Shown: positions 24,000 through 28,411 of the stretch, in pieces | Layout: every line of letters starts with the position of its first letter | Numbering within the stretch: the first letter of the stretch is position 1 | NCBI GenBank assembly: GCA_964544265.1 | Contig: CAZJBD010000012.1 | Coordinates: 1 to 28,411, forward strand | Origin: JALHVH01 sp964544265 | GTDB lineage: Bacteria; Acidobacteriota; Aminicenantia; Aminicenantales; Saccharicenantaceae | Direction of reading: 5' to 3' | Length of the DNA: 28,411 bases | Notes under the pieces: model-generated | The model's input: the letters and a program-made list of their open reading frames with translations, nothing else | Databases searched by the model: none | What the model was told of the DNA's origin: nothing | Translations under genes and position numbers: made by a program

Positions 24000-26129
24000 A
24001 TGAGGAAGAGAGCATCGGTTGTCCGGGCCGCATTCTGTTTGATCGTCCTTTTGGATTTTCTCATGACCATTCCCGCGTGTTCCCGAAAAAGTGCCGGGTC
24101 TGTTGAGCCCCCGAACGAGCCGGCAAAGATCCATACCAGCAACGGCAAACTTCGGATCGACTATGCGGGCCAAACAATCTTCAAGGGCGGGGTTGACCTC
24201 GAGGGGGAAAAAAGAAACATCCCACCCTTGGTCAGCATTTCCAGGTCCGGCGACCGCTTAAGCCAGGTCGTCCTCATGACTTCCGGGAACGAAGGTCCCA
24301 AACTCAGAGTTTCCGGAACGATCTTCGGGAGCCTGGAATCATTTCCCGTGGAGGCTGAAAGGCGGTCCAAAGGCCCCATGATCGTCCGTCATTCATCTGG
24401 AATTAGTCGCAGTCTCCTCAATCGTGCCGTGTATGACAGACGGGGTGATTGGGTCCTGTCCGTGGACGCCAATCCTTCCGTCGTTGTCTCGACTCTTGAA
24501 GAAAAGCATGACGGCCGGACCTTCGGCCTGACGGCTGAAGGCAACGAGATCGTCCTGCGTTTCCGACCGCGCTTCTATCAGCAGCACCGGGGTTTACGGT
24601 TCTTTGAACCCTGGACCTACAAGGTCTGGCCGGATTCGGTTGCCGGCTGGGTTTCCTGGTTCGCTTTTTTTGACAAGGTCACAGAAAAAGACATCGTCGA
24701 TACGGCCGACGTTCTCTCCGAAGTCCTTTTGCCGTTCGGTTATCAATATCTCCAGATTGACGACGGCTACCAGAGGGGGCAAGGGCTCCCCGAACTCTGG
24801 CTGAATACCAACGACAAGTTTCCGCGCGGTCTAGGCTTCCTGGCAGGCTATATCAAGAGCAAAGGGCTCAAGCCGGGATTATGGACCAACACCGCTTTCA
24901 ACCAAGCGGATTTCGCCGAGACCCACAAGACTTGGTTTTTGACGGATGGCCAGGGCACCCTCCTCCGGGGCAACTGGATTGGATTATCGCTCGACGGCTC
25001 GGTCCCTTCGGCGCTGGACGCTGTGGTCAAGCCCATTTACCGGGGGCTCCGCGATCAGGGCTGGGAGTATTACAAGGTGGATGCCCTTCGTCACCTTCGA
25101 TACGAGGGATATAACGCAGGCGCGGAGCATTTTGCGCGCAACAAGAAAGATCTCGTGGCGGCTTATCGGGATTATGCCGGGACGATCCGGGAGGAGATCG
25201 GCCGCAGCCGCTTCATGCTCGGCTGCTGGGGGATACGGCCGGAACTTGCGGGCATCATCGACGGCTGCAGGATCGGGACCGATGGCTTTTCTTACGCCGG
25301 GCTGGCCCAATATAATTCCTTCAACAACGTCGTTTGGCGGAACGACCCGGACCACATCGAACTTAACGCGGACGCTTATAGGTCGCTGACCGTAACGTCG
25401 CTCACCGGTTCGCTTCTCCTCCTGACCGACAAACCCGCTGTCTATAGAACGGAGGCGGCGGAGCCCGCAAAACGGGCCGTGCCCATCCTTTGGACTCTTC
25501 CCGGGCAGATCTTCGATGTCGATCCCTCCCGCTCAGCCGAACTCTGGCGGGTCGACAGCGAGGTCAGCGGCTCCGGGCCCAGGACCTTCGACGCTGGATC
25601 CTCGACCAGCTGCGATCTTTTTTTACTCGAAGTCAACCGGCCCTTCGAGAGTTGGGCCGTTTTGGGCCGGACAGGGGAGAGCGTCGGTGAGGTTTGCTTT
25701 GCCGATCTCGGATTCGATCCGGCCGGAGAATATTTCGTTTTTGAGTTTTGGACGAAAAGGCTCTTGGGAAGCTTCATGGGAGCTTTCATCCCAGGGCCGA
25801 TCGATCCTAGGTTCCGGTGTCAGGCTTTTTCGATCCGGAAGAGGCTGGACCGTCCCCAGGTCATCGCGACAAGCCGACACGTCTCCAGCGGAGGGGTGGA
25901 TCTTATCGAAACGAACTGGAAGCAAAACGTCCTGTCGGGCAGGAGTCGGGTCGTCGAAGGAGACCCCTACGAGATCTATTTGGCTGTGCCTGATAGTTTT
26001 AGGCTTGATAAATTCACATGCGACGGCGCGGAGGTTTCGGGAACCGGACGGTTCGGCGTTCTCCTCAAGCTTGCCCTGATGCCCAGCAGGAGCCGAGAGG
26101 TCGACTGGTCCGCCAAGTTTCGGAACTGA
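24000..26129 (+). CDS. GH36-like (clan GH-D) glycoside hydrolase, lipoprotein
   Basis: The 709-residue protein has a signal ending in IPAC, giving a probable lipidated Cys27. A beta-rich N-terminal region runs to about residue 215, then a (beta/alpha)8 barrel. LQIDDGYQ (Asp254-Asp255) and YYKVDALRH are typical of clan GH-D alpha-galactosidases. The likely nucleophile is Asp361 in KVD and the likely acid/base Asp428 in CRIGTDG. A beta-sandwich C-terminal domain follows. Cleavage of alpha-galactosides or related alpha-glycosides at the cell surface or periplasm is the family's usual job; the true substrate is not shown. It follows the permease after two bases and precedes the GH97 gene by 26 bases. 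Confidence 0.82.
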   Translation: MRKRASVVRAAFCLIVLLDFLMTIPACSRKSAGSVEPPNEPAKIHTSNGKLRIDYAGQTIFKGGVDLEGEKRNIPPLVSISRSGDRLSQVVLMTSGNEGPKLRVSGTIFGSLESFPVEAERRSKGPMIVRHSSGISRSLLNRAVYDRRGDWVLSVDANPSVVVSTLEEKHDGRTFGLTAEGNEIVLRFRPRFYQQHRGLRFFEPWTYKVWPDSVAGWVSWFAFFDKVTEKDIVDTADVLSEVLLPFGYQYLQIDDGYQRGQGLPELWLNTNDKFPRGLGFLAGYIKSKGLKPGLWTNTAFNQADFAETHKTWFLTDGQGTLLRGNWIGLSLDGSVPSALDAVVKPIYRGLRDQGWEYYKVDALRHLRYEGYNAGAEHFARNKKDLVAAYRDYAGTIREEIGRSRFMLGCWGIRPELAGIIDGCRIGTDGFSYAGLAQYNSFNNVVWRNDPDHIELNADAYRSLTVTSLTGSLLLLTDKPAVYRTEAAEPAKRAVPILWTLPGQIFDVDPSRSAELWRVDSEVSGSGPRTFDAGSSTSCDLFLLEVNRPFESWAVLGRTGESVGEVCFADLGFDPAGEYFVFEFWTKRLLGSFMGAFIPGPIDPRFRCQAFSIRKRLDRPQVIATSRHVSSGGVDLIETNWKQNVLSGRSRVVEGDPYEIYLAVPDSFRLDKFTCDGAEVSGTGRFGVLLKLALMPSRSREVDWSAKFRN

Positions 26130-26155
26130 TCCCGCCGCCGGGCAAGGAGGTCAAG

Positions 26156-28141
26156 ATGATCAGGAAGCATTTACCGATCGTTGTCCTGGGCATGGTCTTC
26201 ATCGTTCTCACGGGAAGCCTGCTTCAGGCCAAAGTTTACACCCTCTATTCTCCGGATAAAAAGATCGAAGTGTCCGTATCAGTAACCGACAGGATCCTCT
26301 ATTCTGTTATTTACGATTCCAGGAAACTCATCGAACCTTCGGCGATCTCCTTGACGATCAACGACAATGTCGTCTTGGGTCAGGGCCTTCTCAAGGTCGA
26401 GTTCGTCGAGCAGAGAAGCGCCGACGATAAGATCATCCCTGTCGTGAAAGAGAAACGGGCCATGATCGCCGATAAGTTCAACGAGATCGCTCTGCGCTTT
26501 AGGGGGAATTATCGACTCATATTCCGGGCCTATGATGATGCGGTGGCCTACAGGTTCTCAACCGGCTACCGAAGGGAAATCAAGATCAATTTTGAGGAAG
26601 CGACCTTTTTATTTGCTGAAAATCACTCGGTCTGGTTTCCATTCACCGAGAGCTTGCACGCCAACTTCGAGAGCAACTACACCTTCTTGCCTCTTGCCGA
26701 GATCGGTTCGCAGCGGTTCGGGTTCGCCCCCGTATTGGTCAACATCCAGGACGGACCCAAGGTCGCGATCACGGAAGCGGACCTTGAGGACTATCCCGGG
26801 ATGTTTCTCACCGGAAGCGATCATGCCATGCCCATGCTTAGGGGGAAGTTCGCGCCTTATCCTCTCGAGGAGAAACTCAGAGAGTCAAGCGATCGAGAAC
26901 TGGAGGTCGTCAAAGCGGCGGACTACATCGCGATGACAAAGGGGAACCGGGATTTCCCTTGGCGCGTCCTGGCGATCGCTCCAGCCGACGGCGCGCTCAT
27001 CGAGAACGATATCGTTTACAGGCTTGCCCCGCCATCGAGAATCAAGGAGACTTCCTGGATCAAGCCCGGGAAGGTTGCTTGGGACTGGTGGAACGCCAAC
27101 AACGTCTTCGGTGTCGATTTCAAATCGGGGATAAACACGGACACATACAAGCGATATGTCGACTTCGCCTCCAAGAACGGAATCGAATATGTCATCCTTG
27201 ATGAAGGCTGGTCTGCTCCGGACGACCTGTTCAAGATCAACCCGGAGATGGACATGACGGGCCTCCTGGCCTACGCGAAGGAAAAAAACGTCGGGATCGT
27301 CCTCTGGTGCGTCTGGTATACCCTTGATAATCAGATGGACCGGGCCCTGGACCAATTTTCGAATTGGGAGGTCAAGGGTATCAAGGTGGACTTCATGGAT
27401 CGGGATGACCAGAAGATGGTCGGATTCTACTGGCGATGCGCGGAGGCTGCGGCCAGGAGGCATCTGGTCGTCGACTTCCATGGCGCCCACAAACCAACCG
27501 GCATGCGCCGGGCTTATCCCAACGTCCTGACCTGCGAAGGGGTTATGGGGCTCGAACACAGCAAATGGAGCGCCACAATCACCCCGGAACACGACCTTCT
27601 GATTCCCTTTATCCGGATGCTGGCCGGGCCGATGGATTTTACGCCCGGAGCCATGCGGAATGCCCAAGAAAAGCAGTTCACGGCTGTCTTTGATGTCCCC
27701 ATGAGCCAAGGGACGAGATGCCACCAGCTGGCCATGTACGTGGTCTATGAAAGCCCTCTCCAGATGCTTTGCGATTCACCCTCAAGCTATGAGCGCGAAC
27801 CGGAGATTCTGCCCTTCCTTTCCGGGGTGCCGAGCGTCTGGGACGAAATAAGGGCTTTGGAGGCCAAGGTCGGCGACTATTTGGTTGTAGCCCGTCGAAG
27901 CGGCGACGATTGGTATGTCGGCGCCATGACCGACTGGACTCCGAGGACGCTCGGGATCAAGCTTGATTTCCTGGCCGACGGAGCCTATGAGGCTGAAATC
28001 TACCGTGACGGGATCAATGCCGATAGATATGCCTCTGATTATCGGAAAGAGGTCCGGCAAGTTGGTAGAGGAGACATTATGAATCTCAGCCTGGCTCCGG
28101 GCGGGGGTTGGGCGGCCCGGATTACAAAAAAGTCCGAATAA
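26156..28141 (+). CDS. GH97 family glycoside hydrolase (retaining-type active site)
   Basis: The 661-residue enzyme has a signal peptide (about 1-25, cleavage near LQA-K) and the GH97 layout: an N-terminal beta-sandwich, a barrel and a C-terminal domain. Key barrel motifs are AWDWWNANN, YVILDEGWS, GIKVDFMDRDD and TCEGVMGLEHSKW. In GH97, SusB-type enzymes invert and use a Glu base, whereas the alpha-galactosidase type has an Asp nucleophile in the KVDFM position. Here that residue is Asp412, so a retaining enzyme is likely. The likely acid/base is Glu467 (or Glu461). The ATG at 26156 is fixed by AAGGAGG five bases upstream; the frame is open further upstream inside the previous gene. It is last in the exporter-glycosidase operon. 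Confidence 0.92.
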   Translation: MIRKHLPIVVLGMVFIVLTGSLLQAKVYTLYSPDKKIEVSVSVTDRILYSVIYDSRKLIEPSAISLTINDNVVLGQGLLKVEFVEQRSADDKIIPVVKEKRAMIADKFNEIALRFRGNYRLIFRAYDDAVAYRFSTGYRREIKINFEEATFLFAENHSVWFPFTESLHANFESNYTFLPLAEIGSQRFGFAPVLVNIQDGPKVAITEADLEDYPGMFLTGSDHAMPMLRGKFAPYPLEEKLRESSDRELEVVKAADYIAMTKGNRDFPWRVLAIAPADGALIENDIVYRLAPPSRIKETSWIKPGKVAWDWWNANNVFGVDFKSGINTDTYKRYVDFASKNGIEYVILDEGWSAPDDLFKINPEMDMTGLLAYAKEKNVGIVLWCVWYTLDNQMDRALDQFSNWEVKGIKVDFMDRDDQKMVGFYWRCAEAAARRHLVVDFHGAHKPTGMRRAYPNVLTCEGVMGLEHSKWSATITPEHDLLIPFIRMLAGPMDFTPGAMRNAQEKQFTAVFDVPMSQGTRCHQLAMYVVYESPLQMLCDSPSSYEREPEILPFLSGVPSVWDEIRALEAKVGDYLVVARRSGDDWYVGAMTDWTPRTLGIKLDFLADGAYEAEIYRDGINADRYASDYRKEVRQVGRGDIMNLSLAPGGGWAARITKKSE

Positions 28142-28157
28142 GAGGTCGCTTGAGGGC

Positions 28158-28172
28158 GGGCCTTTAAGGCCC
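28158..28172 (+). terminator. Possible terminator hairpin after GH97
   Basis: GGGCCTT-T-AAGGCCC is a perfect inverted repeat 17 bases after the GH97 stop. The next bases are AGTTGTTG, only partly T-rich, so it may be a weak terminator. Confidence 0.4.
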
Positions 28173-28177
28173 AGTTG

Positions 28178-28206
28178 TTGACAATCGTCCTTTCATCCGC
28201 TATGGT
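28178..28206 (+). promoter_or_regulatory. Promoter-like motif in the end region (first)
   Basis: A perfect TTGACA (28178-28183) and TATGGT (28201-28206) are 17 bases apart. The product would lie beyond the visible sequence, or be a short RNA containing the repeat. Confidence 0.5.
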
Positions 28207-28284
28207 GTTGGCTCTTCCGGCGAGAGAAAGGATACAAGCTATTGTATACATACGGAGAGTTGTAGCACCTATTGATATTTTTTC

Positions 28285-28313
28285 TTGACTTTTCTGAGCT
28301 CAGCCGCTATCAT
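28285..28313 (+). promoter_or_regulatory. Promoter-like motif in the end region (second)
   Basis: TTGACT (28285-28290) and TATCAT (28308-28313) are 17 bases apart. The predicted start near 28320 lies just before repeat copy B, so the repeat would fall in the 5' leader. Confidence 0.5.
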
Positions 28314-28341
28314 TAGGGCATATTCTTTAGTCAGCAGTCGA

Positions 28342-28384
28342 GGAAGCATCTCCTTGCGTGTGATTTAGACAATGGCGCAGGGGC
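28342..28384 (+). repeat. 43-bp dispersed repeat, copy B
   Basis: This segment is 41/43 identical to 5421-5463, same orientation. The core includes an ATG (acaATGGCGCAGGGG) in both copies, but the reading frames diverge after it. The sequence ends 27 bases later, so the full length of this copy's neighbourhood is not visible. Confidence 0.85.
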
Positions 28385-28411
28385 GATGCCCGGAGGAGGC
28401 AGTTGAAGGTC

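Noticed and set aside
22813..24033. 406-residue minus-strand frame
   Set aside because: It is antisense to the exporter genes, low in hydrophobic residues and rich in Asp/Glu/His, typical of a shadow frame.
5421..28384. Genomic island bounded by direct repeats
   Set aside because: The interior is housekeeping (pst, rarA, surE, tRNA-Pro), with no integrase or transposase, and neither repeat abuts the tRNA gene.
28342..28411. Start of an rRNA or other standard RNA
   Set aside because: The end of the sequence recalls rRNA composition loosely, but I could not match it to 16S, 23S, RNase P, tmRNA or SRP RNA starts.

Overview
The window carries about 22 protein genes and one tRNA, densely packed on both strands, with short gaps and several ATGA stop/start overlaps. 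The DNA is fairly GC-rich. Lipoprotein signals (PstS, a GH36-like hydrolase), Sec signal peptides, SD-type ribosome sites and sigma70-like promoters point to a diderm heterotrophic bacterium. The mix of an exported Tricorn-type peptidase, GH97 and GH36-like hydrolases and a DUF5009 acyltransferase would suit Acidobacteriota or Candidatus Aminicenantes. That placement is an inference from gene content, with no marker gene to prove it.

Layout. 1-2370: the tail of one membrane protein, a complete tandem paralogue, and an ankyrin-repeat protein. 2448-5331: an aldehyde dehydrogenase convergent with a DUF5009/HGSNAT-like membrane acyltransferase. 5332-5757: a gene-poor stretch with one copy of a 43-bp dispersed repeat and GC-rich hairpins. 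5758-10989: an exported Tricorn protease homologue and an ABC-F ATPase. 11004-15936: a phosphate-uptake operon, pstS-pstC-pstA-pstB1-pstB2 followed by a DUF3014 protein, behind a good sigma70-type promoter. 15961-19591: a radical SAM activase-like protein, DedA, SurE, a cupin, tRNA-Pro(GGG) and a MerR-type regulator. 19699-22144: RarA, a small unknown gene and a methyltransferase with an export-like N-terminus. 22235-28141: an apparent operon of a DrrA/DrrB-type ABC exporter with GH36-like and GH97 glycosidases. 28142-28411: promoter-like motifs and the second copy of the 43-bp repeat.

The strongest observation is in the pst operon. PstB1 has lost the Q-loop glutamine and the H-loop histidine, while PstB2 has a changed signature motif (LSGEQ). 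In a PstB1-PstB2 heterodimer all three changes fall in the same composite ATP site and leave the other site canonical. That is the asymmetric design known from heterodimeric ABC exporters; a phosphate importer is normally treated as having a PstB homodimer. No CRISPR array, integrase, transposase or phage gene was seen.
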